A stretch of 64,000 nucleotides of DNA. It comes from Reticulitermes speratus. Lineage: Eukaryota; Arthropoda; Insecta; Blattodea; Rhinotermitidae. Location: positions 2,095,501 through 2,159,500 of the forward strand of contig JAJKFL010000006.1 in assembly GCA_021186555.1 (NCBI GenBank). The letters are read 5' to 3'. The notes below the pieces were generated by a model, which saw nothing but the letters and a program-made list of their open reading frames with translations, did no database searches and was not told where the DNA came from. Positions 20,725-33,400 of this stretch are shown one piece after another. Position 1 is the stretch's first letter. The number at the start of each line of letters is the position of its first letter. The position numbers and the translations under genes were made by a program.

Positions 20725-22035
20725 CCAAAAAAAAATATATATGTGACCTTCAGGTTATAGCAACATGATGTACAGGGTGTTCGTTTTATCGCCGCACGAA
20801 GCACGGTAGCTTGTGATTCCATCGTATGAGGTCAAATCAGAACCTTAAAGCAGTTTAGAAGAGAAACGGAACCTCAGGCTTATACTGTGGGCAAGTGAAA
20901 ACTGACAACTGATTTAACACCTTACAAGCGAGCTCTAAAGACATGTAATTCAAAAGAGTAAAGACGGCAGTGACGTAACTCTCCATTCATACAGCGATTA
21001 AATGTAGTGCGTGGATAGGTCCGTGCGCCAGCCAGTTCAAACTCGATAAACATTTAATAGGTGTCTGGCAGAATTGCAACGCTGGTCTGGGCGTGGCAGG
21101 GAACAAAGAAATCTGGACTAAGAAGATCATAAGGAACATTTGGAAGTGAACCAAAGACGAAAGAAACATTTTATAAAAAATACTCCCAAAACCTGACATG
21201 TTTTAAGGCCGTAAAGTCCTCAGACATTAAAAGAATAAAAAAAAACAATTTTACAGTCGTTTTCCCGTTTTTCCAACCTTGGTATATTTCCTCGTGCAAT
21301 TTTTTAAACATTTGTCATGTTGGCGTCTTCTTGTTTCAGAGGCAGACTGCTTACAGCTGCATCTGGTGGTAGAACGAACGAACTACAAAGGATTAACTGC
21401 TGATAGGAAAGTTCTGATCGTTCTCGTTGTTATCCAGGAAGACTTCTTCTGTACCTTTTTTTGTCTTACCCTAGGGAATTGTCGAAAATTCGGGAAAGAC
21501 AGAGACCTAGAGCTTACTAGGACAGGGTTTAACTGATCGTGCGACATGATACCAGCAACACTGTGTAACGGGTGAAAGGGCGTTTGTACGACGGTTTGAC
21601 CTAACGTAACGTGACATTACACAAGATGAAGCATGTTCAAAGCCTGTGGCAACATTGAAGTGAAAGCTAACAGAAAAGACAACCTGTAAATGTATATAAA
21701 GTGTAGGTTCTGTATGTATGTATGTATGTATGTATAGACGAAATTTTATTGCTGTAAATGTGGTCCCACTGTGGCCTATATGAAAAAAAAAAAGATGCCG
21801 ATTTTATGGTCACGTGATCTGGCTCCATCTTCTGCTTTCTGAGGCTGTAATCAGCAAGGAATCAAATTATCTTCAGCAGAAATTAATTCCGCTAAATTAG
21901 GCAGCATAACTGAAGGCTGAATTATTTACTAAAAACCTTCATTTGCATACATATTGGCTGCGTAGGACGAGCGGCACTGACAGGGGACCTTCTGCTGAGA
22001 AGGGATGTGCTACAGGTTGATAGAGCAGCTTCAGC
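20725..22035. other. no gene seen
   Basis: A (TATG)n run lies at 21712-21735 and a short ACAGGGTGTTCGTTTTATCG at 20772 looks like one end of a mariner-type element without a partner. The 85-codon frame at 21279-21536 and others have no recognisable domain. Confidence 0.4.
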
Positions 22036-22039
22036 TGTA

Positions 22040-23150
22040 GCGCTTTACAGCACAGTGGTAACCATATATGCCATATCGTATAAAAATAAAAAAATACATT
22101 TTGCTCACACAGTGTATTTGTGTGTTTTGTGTGGATCTCAGAACAAACAGCGATTATTTCACTGTACAGCATTAACTGACTGGTTTGTAACTGAGACGGA
22201 GTGTGTTTACTGCGCGGTACGGACTGTATTTATGTGTTTTGTGTGGATCTCAGAACAAACAGCGATTATTTCACTGTACAGCATTAACTGACTGGTTTGT
22301 ATAACTGAGACGGAGTGTGTTTACTGCGCGGTACGGACTGTATTTATGTGTTTTGTGTGGATCTCAGAACAAACAGCGATTATTTCACTGTACAGCATTA
22401 ACTGACTGGTTTGTATAACTGAGACGGAGTGTGTTTACTGCGCGGTACGGACTGTATTTATGTGTTTTGTGTGGATCTCAGAACAAACAGCGATTATTTC
22501 ACTGTACAACATTAACTGACTGGTTTGTATAACTGAGACGGAGTGTGTTTACTGCGCGGTACGGACTGTATTTATGTGTTTTGTGTGGATCTCAGAACAA
22601 ACAGCGATTATTTCACTGTACAACATTAACTGACTGGTTTGTATAACTGAGACGGAGTGTGTTTACTGCGCGGTACGGACTGTATTTATGTGTTTTGTGT
22701 GGATCTCAGAACAAACAGCGATTATTTCACTGTACAGCATTAACTGACTGGTTTGTATAACTGAGACGGAGTGTGTTTACTGCGCGGTACGGACTGTATT
22801 TATGTGTTTTGTGTGGATCTCAGAACAAACAGCGATTATTTCACTGTACAACATTAACTGACTGGTTTGTATAACTGAGACGGAGTGTGTTTACTGCGCG
22901 GTACGGACTGTATTTATGTGTTTTGTGTGGATCTCAGAACAAACAGCGATTATTTCACTGTACAACATTAACTGACTGGTTTGTATAACTGAGACGGAGT
23001 GTGTTTACTGCGCGGTACGGACTGTATTTATGTGTTTTGTGTGGATCTCAGAACAAACAGCGATTATTTCACTGTACAGCATTAACTGACTGGTTTGTAT
23101 AACTGAGACGGAGTGTGTTTACTGCGCGGTACGGACTGAATTTTAAGCGT
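22040..23150 (+). repeat. 114-bp satellite, array 4
   Basis: A diverged leader (CACAGTGGTAACCATATATG, then TTTTGCTCACACAGTG) is followed by about nine very uniform monomers to 23138. The right edge GACTGAATTTTAAGCGTTCT differs from the tails of arrays 2 and 5 and runs into the dispersed repeat that follows. Confidence 0.95.
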
Positions 23151-24130
23151 TCTTTACGAGGTGAAAATAGCCTAAATATCAGGGTCTAAACTTCGTTTTT
23201 TCGTGAAATTCGGTATAAGAGTTCTTTAGTTGTGAAGCATGCGCGAATTTCGTAAAAATCTCTTAATTGAGATTCGTACTTTAACTAAACGGCGTAAATG
23301 AATTTGTACCAGTACTATCCACATTTCTTGACCGATCTGAGTTCAGTTCTATACTCAACTCTCAAACTGATGTCGTTAGGAGTTAAGATTTTCGTGAAAA
23401 TCGGTGTAGTAAAATTCATACTTCACAACGGCGTAAAAAAAGTGTCCGATTTGGGTACAATTCTGTGTAGTAGATGCCGATAGGAACGCACTGAGCGACG
23501 GAGAGTTTCATGAAAATCGGCCAGTCGAAGTCATAATTTACTGAACGTCGTAAATTAATTTATATCCGTACTTTAGACATTTGTTGTGCGATTTGCGTGT
23601 AAGAGAGGTGCACATAAAGCTGTTATCATCCGCGACACGTGTACATCTCTCTACAACGGCATAATAAGAACAATATCAGATAAAACTTATCAGGAGACGC
23701 AAAATTGGTGCGCAAACCCGTGGACAACGGAACGGAAGTGCCTCATGAAAAATTCCATCCCCCAAATTGCGGTGTTAAGATGCTATTAAGAATACAGAAC
23801 TTCATTCTGGCTCCGTTTCTCCGTTTAAAAAAAAAATCTGAAAATCGGAAAACTTTCAAAAGAAAGTGTGTTTAAGAGAAAATACTTTTTATTTTTCTCC
23901 ACAACTTCTTTTCCAAACATTTTTCGCTCCGATAAACATACAGCGAGTTAGGCCTCCAGATGCACACAGGAACTTTTAACATATCTTCAAACAAAGCGTT
24001 TCTTACTGTTGCCCGATTTTAACCAAACTTGGAATGTATCATCAAATATTTTCACTACAATCCGTTCAGTGATTGCCAAGAGGTACTCGTTACAAAAGCA
24101 CCGTTTGTATTACGAAGCATAAATAGAGCT
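23150..24130 (+). repeat. unclassified dispersed repeat
   Basis: Carries the phrases GAAATTCGGTATAAGAGTTC, GAGTTTCATGAAAATCGG and TCCGTACTTT that also occur at 5975-6640. The last 120 bp contains ATCCGTTCAGTGATTGCC and resembles the end of the AGGCGCGTT element, without its terminal repeat. No coding content was recognised. Confidence 0.45.
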
Positions 24131-24136
24131 CAAAAT

Positions 24137-24163
24137 AATAATAATAATAATATAATAATAATA
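24137..24163. repeat. (AAT)n microsatellite
   Basis: AATAAT units with one interruption. Confidence 0.8.
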
Positions 24164-24214
24164 AGGAAAAAAATGTAAAAAAAGGTACAGTTTTTCCCTG
24201 TCCACACCATGAAG

Positions 24215-24350
24215 GCATATACGGGGGGCTGTCGTATAGCCCCACTGATTATTATGACGATTGTTAAAGAAAGAGTAGAGCTATACCTCTACTCCTCCTC
24301 AGGGTTTTCATGGTCTATTCTAGGGAGACCTTTACCTTTACCTTTACACA
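24215..24350 (+). mobile_element. 3' end of a type 3 SINE
   Basis: GTTAAAGAAAGAGTAGAGCT, TATACCTCTACTCC, TTTTCATGGTCTATTCTAGG and a (CCTTTA)n tail correspond to the last 120 bp of the type 3 SINE at 37880. The tRNA-like head is absent. The CCTTTA repeats show how this SINE family ends. Confidence 0.75.
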
Positions 24351-24354
24351 TGAG

Positions 24355-25165
24355 AAATTCAATAAACAACTAAAAAAAATAAGGTTTTGTAGAACATTTT
24401 TAAGTTATAATCCTACAAACAAAATTTTATAATTTTGTGATGAAGAAACACCTTCTGAGCTGCTTTCTGCACTCTTACGGTAACCTGGTTTGTCTTTTGT
24501 TTCTTTTGACGTCATTTAAAACGAGCTCTTTTTGTCTCCATTGCTGTGTTCAGCTGATAATTCACTTCTCCATACCCCAACGTCATTTCTCAAAATGCCT
24601 GTTAGGTGTTGTAACCACGTTCCGTCGAAACATGTGTCCAGCATTGATATCCTTAAAACACTGACGTAATTATACGTAAAACGTCGTTTAACATCAAAGA
24701 ACTCTCCAACGTTCTGCCCACAGAGCTTTCATGTGATTGTCACAGCGGTCTCCACAAACAACATTGACGTGCTCGTGTTGGTAAGCACAACACGATGTCT
24801 TCTGTGACGTGCATATTGAATTTTTGCACAACATATGGCTACAATCCTCTGCATCTTCACCACTCACCACGCCCAACATATTTCACGTACCTCACAGTCT
24901 TCCTTTTCATTCCTGAAATATGGCAACTGTACCGACATTCTCCATGCCCCCCATACATCGTCACAATTTACAATACATTTGCGTGAACAAGATATTGAAA
25001 CCCTGAGTTTGCAATAAGGGCAGAATTTCTTTAGTACTTCGGTAAATATCAGTTTCTTAAGAACAATATTCCTCCATAAAATTTTGCTAATTCGTTAGGT
25101 TTCCTTTATCCGTTGGGTCACTTGGCACAGTCCTCGACCGTGACAGCCAAAACTCAGTCTGTATC
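24355..25165. other. no gene seen
   Basis: AT-rich sequence with short frames on both strands (for example 24437-24664 and 24694-24879), none recognisable. No repeats shared with the rest of the window were noticed. Confidence 0.4.
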
Positions 25166-25197
25166 AACACTTGTTACATTTGCACATAGTACATACA

Positions 25198-25520
25198 CTG
25201 ATCAGTTGGACCGATCGTGTGAGAAATGAAGAAGTATTACACAGAGTCAAGGAGGAGAGGAATATCGTACATACAATAAAAAGAAGAAAGGCTAACTGGA
25301 TTGGTCACATCTTGCGTAGAAACTGCCTTCTGAAACAGGTGATTGAAGGAAAGTTAGAGGGAAGGATAGAAATGACGGAGACGAGGAGAAGACGTAAGCA
25401 GCTACTGGATGACCTAAAGGAAAGAAAGATACTGAAATTGAAAGAGGAAGAGACTAGATCGCACTGTGTGAGAACTAGATCGACTGTGTGACACTTGAAG
25501 AGGCTACGGATGAGAGTACG
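25198..25520 (+). mobile_element. LINE ORF2 C-terminal remnant
   Basis: The translation reads SWTDRVRNEEVLHRVKEERN, then KRRKANWIGHILRRNCLLK, VIEGKLEGR and RRRRKQLLDDLKE. This is the conserved tail of ORF2 in an insect non-LTR retrotransposon family, distinct from the RWAGHVARM family. In related proteins I remember the end reads close to GRGYGPVVRQTTE; here that part has become the unit of the adjacent 39-bp minisatellite. No upstream reverse transcriptase is present. Confidence 0.85.
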
Positions 25521-27030
25521 GACTGTCGTAGACGACTACAGAATGAAGAGGCTACGGACTTGTCGTAAGACAGACTCAGAATGAAGAGGCTACGGACTTG
25601 TCGTAAGACAGACTCAGAATGAAGAGGCTACGGACCTGTCGTAAGACAGACTACAGAATGAAGAGGCTACGGACTGTCGTAAGACAGACTGCAGAATGAA
25701 GAGGCTACGGACCTGTCGTAAGACAGACTACAGAATGAAGAGGCTACGGACTTGTCGTAAGACAGACTGCAGAATGAAGAGGCTACGGACCTGTCGTAAG
25801 ACAGACTACAGAATGAAGAGGCTACGGACCTGTCAGTAAGACAGACTGCAGAATGAAGAGGCTACGGACTGTCGTAAGACAGACTACAGAATGAAGAGGC
25901 TACGGACCTGTCGTAAGACAGACTCAGAATGAAGAGGCTACGGACTGTCGTAAGACAGACTACAGAATGAAGAGGCTACGGACTGTCGTAAGACAGACTA
26001 CAGAATGAAGAGGCTACGGCCCTGTCGTAAGACAGACTACAGAATGAAGAGGCTACGGACTTGTCGTAAGACAGACTGCAGAATGAAGAGGCTACGGACC
26101 TGTCCGTAAGACAGACTACAGAATGAAGAGGCTACGGACCTGTCGTAAGACAGACTACAGAATGAAGAGAGATGCTACGGACTGTCGTCTAAGACAGACT
26201 GCAGAATGAAGAGGCTACGGACCTGTCGTAAGACAGACTACAGAATGAAAGAGGCCTACGGACCTGTCGTAAGACAGACTAGCAGAATGAAGAGGCTACG
26301 GACCTGTCGTAAGACAGACTACAGAATAAAGAGGCTACGGACCTGTCGTAAGACAGACTACAGAATGAAGAGGCTACGGACCTGTCGTAAGACAGACTGC
26401 AGAATGAAGAGGCTACGGACCTGTCGTAAGACAGACTACAGAATGAAGAGGCTACGGACCTTGTCGTAAGACAGACTACAGAATGAAGAGGCTACGGACC
26501 TGTCGTAAGACAGACTCAGAATGAAGAGGCTACGGACCTGTCGTAAGACAGACTACAGAATGAAGAGGCTACGGACCTGTCGTAAGACAGACTGCAGAAT
26601 GAAGAGGCTACGGACCTGTGTAAGACAGACTACAGAATGAAGAGGCTACGGACCTGTCGTAAGACAGATTACAGAATGAAGCGGCTACGGACCTGTCGTA
26701 AGACAGACTACAGAATGAAGAGGCTACGGACCTGTCGTAAGACAGACTACAGAATGAAGAGGCTACGGACCTGTCGTAAGACAGACTGCAGAATGAAGAG
26801 GCTACGGACCTGTCGTAAGACAGACTACAGAATGAAGAGGCTACGGACCTGTCGTAAGACAGACTACAGAATGAAGAGGCTACGGCCTGTCGTAAGACAG
26901 ACTACAGAATGAAGAGGCTACGGACCTGTCGTAAGACAGACTACAGAATGAAGAGGCTACGGACCTGTCGTAAGACAGACTACAGAATGAAGAGGCTACG
27001 GACCTGTCGTAAGACAGACTACAGAATGAA
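25498..27030 (+). repeat. 39-bp minisatellite built from a LINE 3' end
   Basis: About 39 copies of a unit with GAAGAGGCTACGGACCTGTC and GTAAGACAGACTACAGAAT. In one frame the unit reads RGYGPVVRQTTE-stop, the predicted C-terminus of the LINE just upstream; in another it reads MKRLRTCRKTDYR with no stop. As 39 is a multiple of three, intact stretches stay open (26206-26469 and 26637-26912). Units in the left half often lack one or two bases (GGACTGTCG for GGACCTGTCG), while those after about 26640 are uniform. Confidence 0.95.
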
Positions 27031-27034
27031 CATA

Positions 27035-27295
27035 CACTGGTTGTTATGCAATGACAACATTTGAAATATTAGTGTTACCTAAACTGCATTAGAAGGACCT
27101 GCGTAAGAAGACACGAGTCCTCACCGCTCAAGAAATCCTAAAAATCAAGACTAAAATCCTTCCAAACACACTACGTTCCACTTTTACAACAGAATAAAAT
27201 GTTTCGACCGATTAGTACTCAGATAAATTATACTTTTTCAAAACCAATTTAGAAATTAATAAAAGTCATTAAAACGTAATAAAAGCAACCCATTA
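27035..27295. other. no gene seen
   Basis: Short unique stretch between the minisatellite and a SINE, AT-rich towards its right end. Confidence 0.4.
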
Positions 27296-27580
27296 CAGGC
27301 CTGGACAGGCCCTTAGGGCTCCAGGAGGTTGAGGCTCACAGATTTATAGACAATCGGTACAAGAAGGTGGTAAGGTTGTCAGCCCTACGCACCGGCCGCC
27401 TTTGCCCCCAGGAAATATTCCTGGTACTCATTTCTGTTAGAGGCTGAGTCGACCCCAGGGTCATAGTGCGACAGAAACATTATGTTAATGAAAAATTACA
27501 TAACACCATCGCGAATCAAACCCGCGACCTTCCGGTTGTAGCGCAGTGCCTCAACCAACTGCGCCACCGCGTGCCGCATT
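27296..27580 (-). mobile_element. tRNA-derived SINE, type 4
   Basis: Minus-strand head GCGGCACGCGGTGGCGCAGT with a TTGGTTGAGGC continuation (A box) and GGTCGCGGGTTTGATTCGCG (B box). The body has CGACTCAGCCTCTAACAGAA and, at the 3' end, GAGCCTCAACCTCCTGGAGC. Only one copy of this type was found in the window. Confidence 0.75.
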
Positions 27581-27584
27581 AAAA

Positions 27585-28100
27585 CGTAATATGAATGTTA
27601 AAATTGTTATCGTTAAAATCCGAAAATATGCGTGGAGAAAATTCTATCATACTATTACAAACATTTTGTATTAATATTAGCTTATTTTGTAGCTACAATT
27701 TGTCACAGCGCGTTCATCAGTCAGTAAGTCATTGCAGAATCATTCAAAGTTTCAACTAGGAGCTGTTAAATGATGTGTGGGTTGGTAGCTAGCTTACTGC
27801 CTACAGCAAGTGCGTGATAATGAAAATGTGTTTTTCGTTAGTAACGAACTTAAATTGAAATTCAAATTAAAAAAATCAAAACAGTGAAATTAGTACTCAC
27901 ATTTGTCTCAGCTGTTTATGTTACATCTACACGCTGCACGGGTTGGCCTTGGACTGCTTACGAAATGCTTGACAACTTGTTTACATACAGAAGACATCGA
28001 TCGTTGCACGGTGCTGCCCTCACTCAAGGTCGCACTGTACTACAGCGTTCAATATACAACTATCATTGACAGTGCTTTTATCATTTGTCTGATTTTTTTT
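27585..28100. other. no gene seen
   Basis: AT-rich, with overlapping 61- and 66-codon frames at 27884-28103 that carry no recognisable domain. Confidence 0.4.
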
Positions 28101-28101
28101 T

Positions 28102-28355
28102 AATCGCTCGACAGCCCCTTGGGGGGCCTAGGCCGCCTCATTTTTTTTCGAGGCTTCACGATCACACTCAGACACACCACACTCGGTAGGACTCCTCTGG
28201 ACGAGTGATCAGCTCGTCGCAGAGACCTCTACCTGACAACACACAACACTCACAACAGACAGACATCCATGCCCCCGGTGGGATTCGAACCCGCAATCCC
28301 AGTAAGCGAGCGGCCGTAGACCCACGCCTTTGACCGCGCGGCCACTGGGATCGGC
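28102..28355 (-). mobile_element. tRNA-derived SINE, type 1
   Basis: Complete reverse copy with the 3' end CGCTCGACAGCCCCTTGGGG preceded by a T run (A tail), the usual body, and head GACCGCGCGGCCACTGGGAT ending at about 28354. Confidence 0.93.
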
Positions 28356-28549
28356 ATCTGATTATTTTAGTTTCTAAAAAAAATAAGAATTGTGAATCTA
28401 AAGATGACCTGAGCGGTCGGCACTTTTTGTTGTGTAATAAATGGTACATAGTTGTGTTTGGGCGGATTGTGTCTTGATTTGTTACAAACAACACAACGGA
28501 ATTACTTCAAATTAAATTCCCTCAAATTTGTGCAGCTAAGAAGGTCCAT

Positions 28550-28885
28550 TAACAAGTTTAAACTATTACTGTTCCCTCCCTATCGTGAGCCAAATGAATC
28601 CAATCCACAAACTCCCATTCTGTCTGGAAGATCCATTGTAATTTTATCCTCTCTCTATGCCTAGGTCTTTCAAGAACTTCTTTCCTTCAGATTTTACTAA
28701 CAAAACTCCTGTTTGGATTTTTTCCTTCTCTCCCATGCATGCTACATGTACCGCCCATGTCATCTTTCTTCATTTGTTCCTTCTGATAATGTCTTGTTAG
28801 AGGTACAAATGCTGAAGCTCCTCATTGTACAGTTTTCTCCATTCTCCTGTTACGCTCAGAATTCCCGTCAGCACGCAGTTATCAA
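28550..28885 (-). mobile_element. decayed LINE 3' end remnant
   Basis: CCCTATCGTGAGCCAAATGA, TCTATGCCTAGGTCTTTCAA, CATGCATGCTACATGTACCG and CTGAAGCTCCTCATTGTACA follow the minus-strand order of the LINE end at 10912-11235 and its upstream part. It lies back to back with a plus-strand copy of the same LINE family starting at 28901. Confidence 0.7.
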
Positions 28886-28900
28886 ACACGACGTTTACAC

Positions 28901-29546
28901 ACAAACCGCACACACGTGTACATGTGTAATAATGAGGTGAACACGTGGAGGAGAATGAGATGGGCAACACATGTAGCACCTATGGGGAGAAGGGGAATTC
29001 ATATAGAATAACAAACCACACCCACGTGTACATGTGTAATAATGAGATGAACACGTGGAGGAGAATGAGATGGGCAACACATGTAGCACCTATGGGGAGA
29101 AGGGGAATTCATATAGAATAACAAACCACACCCACGTGTACATGTGTAATAATGAGGTGAACACGTGGAGGAGAATGAGATGGACAACACATGTAGCACC
29201 TATGGGGAGAAGGGGAATTCATATAGAATAACAAACCACACCCACGTGTACATGTGTAATAATGAGATGAACACGTGGAGGAGAATGAGATGGGCAACAC
29301 ATGTAGCACCTATGGGGAGAAGGGAAATGCATATAGGATATTTATGGGGAAACCTGAAAGAATAAGAGAAACTGGAAGACTTGGTGGTAGATGGGAGAAT
29401 ATTAAAATGGATCTTAAAGAAATTGGTTGGGAGGGAATGGATTGGACTAATCTAGCTCAGGAAAGAGACAATTCGTGGGCTGTTGTGAAAATGGTAGTAA
29501 ATCTTGAGGTTCCAAAAATGTGAGGAATTCCTTGACGAGCTGAGGG

Positions 29547-29579
<33 letters not shown>

Positions 29580-29590
29580 CTAGCTAGCTT
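28901..29590 (+). mobile_element. LINE 3' end with internal 110-bp tandem copies and (TTAG)n tail
   Basis: A 110-bp segment starting ACAAACC at 28901, 29011, 29121 and 29231 is present four times and encodes RRMRWATHVAPMGRR, the family's [13 protein letters not shown] block. After the last copy the frame continues as GNAYRIFMGKPERIRETGRL, GGRWENIKMDLKEIGWEGMD, WTNLAQERD and VVNLEVPKM, then a GAATTCCTTGACGAGCTGAG 3' UTR and (TTAG)n at 29547-29580. No reverse transcriptase domain is present. Confidence 0.9.
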
Positions 29591-29599
29591 GTTTGTATG

Positions 29600-30395
29600 T
29601 GTTTTGCCTTAATTAATTTCTAATTTCACGGCAACAAATTCAACCTGTAACAGTGTGCTTACTGCACAGTTAGTCACATTTTGGCAAGACGTGGGCCCCC
29701 GCAAGGTCTGACACTCCAAACTGCCCTCATGAAGGCATTCTCAGATTTCTTGGATGACAAGCTAGCGTTTTCACTACAGAATTTTTTTACAGGACTTTAA
29801 TATCTTACTTTAAACAGCCATAACTAAATATGCATCGTCAGTAATTAACAACGTCACCATAAATGTTACAATCAATTAACATAAACACTAAAAAATTAAC
29901 TAAAACCGATTATTAATCAATCAACTGCCAGCTGAAGTGACTTAGGTAACTTCTGTTTGGAAGAATTTTTAAATTCGGGGTAAATTAAAATATAAATTTG
30001 TTCGAACGTTCCCAGCTTCCGCCCGCTCGTCCTCCTCATAAGAATAGTTCGAAGCAGGGACCATGAAATTATTATCTGGTGACATTTTTGATTTTGAGAG
30101 ATAATTCTGTGGCCCCCCAAGGCAGGTGGTTTAATTTTGGTGAAGATTAGACATCGCGATTTCCATAAAATATCTTAATTCTGAACAGCAACGTATCTAG
30201 CTAATTTTTTGCGCCCTAGGCAAGAATTCCCCCCCCCCCCCAATACTTTCATAGTAGTTATTTTGGTAAAAGGGTAAGTAGGCAAATAACAAAAAAAAAT
30301 ACTAACACACTATTTTAGTCAACTATAATGCATAAGTGAGAGTTTAAAATACAATTCAAAACCACAAAAACACTTTTCTTTTCTGCGTCCCTCAG
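29600..30395. other. no gene seen; poly-C run
   Basis: AT-rich, with a C run at 30228-30241 preceded by GCGCCCTAGGCAAGAATT. The GCGCCCT phrase resembles the adjacent 28-bp unit but is single copy. No coding block was recognised. Confidence 0.4.
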
Positions 30396-30400
30396 CACTG

Positions 30401-33400
30401 CGCGCCCTGAGACAAGCGCCTCTCTCACCGCGCCCTGACACAAGTGCCTCTCTCACCGCGCCCTGAGACAAGTGCCTCTCTCACCGCGCCCTGAGACAAG
30501 CGCCTCTCTCACCGCGCCCTGAGACAAGTGCCTCTCTCACCGCGCCCTGAGACAAGTGCCTCTCTCACCGCGCCCTGAGACAAGTGCCTCTTTCACCGCG
30601 CCCTGAGACAAGTGCCTCTCTCACCGCGCCCTGAGACAAGTGCCTCTCTCACCGCGCCCTGAGACAAGTGCCTCTCTCACCGCGCCCTGAGACAAGCGCC
30701 TCTCTCACCGCGCCCTGACACAAGTGCCTCTCTCACCGCGCCCTGACACAAGTGCCTCTCTCACCGCGCCCTGACACAAGTGCCTCTCTCACCGCGCCCT
30801 GACACAAGTGCCTCTCTCACCGCGCCCTGACACAAGTGCCTCTCTCACCGCGCCCTGAGACAAGTGCCTCTCTCACCGCGCCCTGAGACAAGCGCCTCTC
30901 TCACCGCGCCCTGACACAAGTGCCTCTCTCACCGCGCCCTGACACAAGTGCCTCTCTCACCGCGCCCTGACACAAGTGCCTCTCTCACCGCGCCCTGAGA
31001 CAAGCGCCTCTCTCACCGCGCCCTGACACAAGTGCCTCTCTCACCGCGCCCTGACACAAGTGCCTCTCTCACCGCGCCCTGACACAAGTGCCTCTCTCAC
31101 CGCGCCCTGAGACAAGCGCCTCTCTCACCGCGCCCTGACACAAGTGCCTCTCTCACCGCGCCCTGACACAAGTGCCTCTCTCACCGCGCCCTGAGACAAG
31201 TGCCTCTCTCACCGCGCCCTGAGACAAGCGCCTCTCTCACCGCGCCCTGACACAAGTGCCTCTCTCACCGCGCCCTGACACAAGCGCCTCTCTCACCGCG
31301 CCCTGACACAAGCGCCTCTCTCACCGCGCCCTGACACAAGTGCCTCTCTCACCGCGCCCTGACACAAGTGCCTCTCTCACCGCGCCCTGACACAAGTGCC
31401 TCTCTCACCGCGCCCTGACACAAGCGCCTCTCTCACCGCGCCCTGACACAAGTGCCTCTCTCACCGCGCCCTGACACAAGCGCCTCTCTCACCGCGCCCT
31501 GACACAAGCGCCTCTCTCACCGCGCCCTGACACAAGTGCCTCTCTCACCGCGCCCTGAGACAAGTGCCTCTCTCACCGCGCCCTGACACAAGCGCCTCTC
31601 TCACCGCGCCCTGACACAAGCGCCTCTCTCACCGCGCCCTGACACAAGCGCCTCTCTCACCGCGCCCTGACACAAGCGCCTCTCTCACCGCGCCCTGACA
31701 CAAGCGCCTCTCTCACCGCGCCCTGAGACAAGTGCCTCTCTCACCGCGCCCTGAGACAAGCGCCTCTCTCACCGCGCCCTGAGACAAGTGCCTCTCTCAC
31801 CGCGCCCTGACACAAGTGCCTCTCTCACCGCGCCCTGAGACAAGTGCCTCTCTCACCGCGCCCTGAGACAAGTGCCTCTCTCACCGCGCCCTGAGACAAG
31901 TGCTTCTCTCACCGCGCCCTGAGACAAGTGCCTCTCTCACCGCGCCCTGAGACAAGCGCCTCTCTCACCGCGCCCTGACACAAGTGCCTCTCTCAACGCG
32001 CCCTGACACAAGTGCCCTCTCTCACCGCGCCCTGAGACAAGCGCCTCTCTCACCGCGCCCTGACACAAGTGCCTCTCTCACCGCGCCCTGACACAAGTGC
32101 CTCTCTCACCGCGCCCTGACACAAGTGCCTCTCTCACCGCGCCCTGACACAAGTGCCTCTCTCACCGCGCCCTGACACAAGTGCCTCTCTCACCGCGCCC
32201 TGAGACAAGTGCCTCTCTCACCGCGCCCTGAGACAAGCGCCTCTCTCACCGCGCCCTGACACAAGTGCCTCTCTCAACGCGCCCTGACACAAGTGCCTCT
32301 CTCACCGCGCCCTGAGACAAGCGCCTCTCTCACCGCGCCCTGACACAAGTGCCTCTCTCACGCGCCCTGACACAAGTGCCTCTCTCACCGCGCCCTGACA
32401 CAAGTGCCTCTCTCACCGCGCCCTGACACAAGTGCCTCTCTCACCGCGCCCTGACACAAGTCCTCTCTCACCGCGCCCTGAGACAAGTGCCTCTCTCACC
32501 GCGCCCTGAACAAGGCCTCTCTCACCGCGCCCTGACACAAGTGCCTCTCTCACCGCGCCCTGACACAAGTGCCTCTCTCACCGCGCCCTGACACAAGTGC
32601 CTCTCTCACCGCGCCCTGAGACAAGCGCCTCTCTCACCGCGCCCTGACACAAGTGCCTCTCTCACCGCGCCCTGACACAAGTGCCTCTCTCACCGCGCCC
32701 TGACACAAGTGCCTCTCTCACCGCGCCCTGAGACAAGCGCCTCTCTCACCGCGCCCTGACACAAGTGCCTCTCTCACCGCGCCCTGACACAAGTGCCTCT
32801 CTCACCGCGCCCTGACACAAGTGCCTCTATCACCGCGCCCTGAGACAAGCGCCTCTCTCCACCGCGCCCTGACACAAGTGCCTCTCTCACCGCGCCCTGA
32901 CACAAGTGCCTCTCTCACCGCGCCCTGACACAAGGCCTCTCTCACCGCGCCCTGACACAAGCGCCTCTCTCCACCGCGCCCTGACACAAGTGCCTCTCTC
33001 ACCGCGCCCTGACACAAGTGCCTCTCTCACCGCGCCCTGACACAAGCGCCTCTCTCACCGCGCCCTGACACAAGTGCCTCTCTCACCGCGCCCTGACACA
33101 AGGCCTCTCTCACCGCCCTGACACAAGCGCCTCTCTCACCGCGCCCTGACACAAGTGCCTCTCTCACCGCGCCCTGACACAAGTGCCTCTCTCACCGCGC
33201 CCTGACACAAGCGCCTCTCTCACCGCGCCCTGACACAAGCGCCTCTCTCACCGCGCCCTGACACAAGTGCCTCTCTCACCGCGCCCTGACACAAGCGCCT
33301 CTCTCACCGCGCCCTGACACAAGCGCCTCTCTCACCGCGCCCTGAACAAGTGCCTCTCTCACCGCGCCCTGAGACAAGTGCCTCTCTCACCGCGCCCTGA

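Noticed and set aside
26206-26912. Lys/Arg-rich repeat protein with an MKRLRTCRKTDYR unit
   Set aside because: This is an out-of-frame reading of a LINE-derived minisatellite, not a host gene.
29547-29580. Telomere-like repeat
   Set aside because: The run is (TTAG)n, not the insect TTAGG telomere repeat, and it follows a LINE 3' end, so it is the element's tail. The (AACT)n at 10912 is the same thing reversed.
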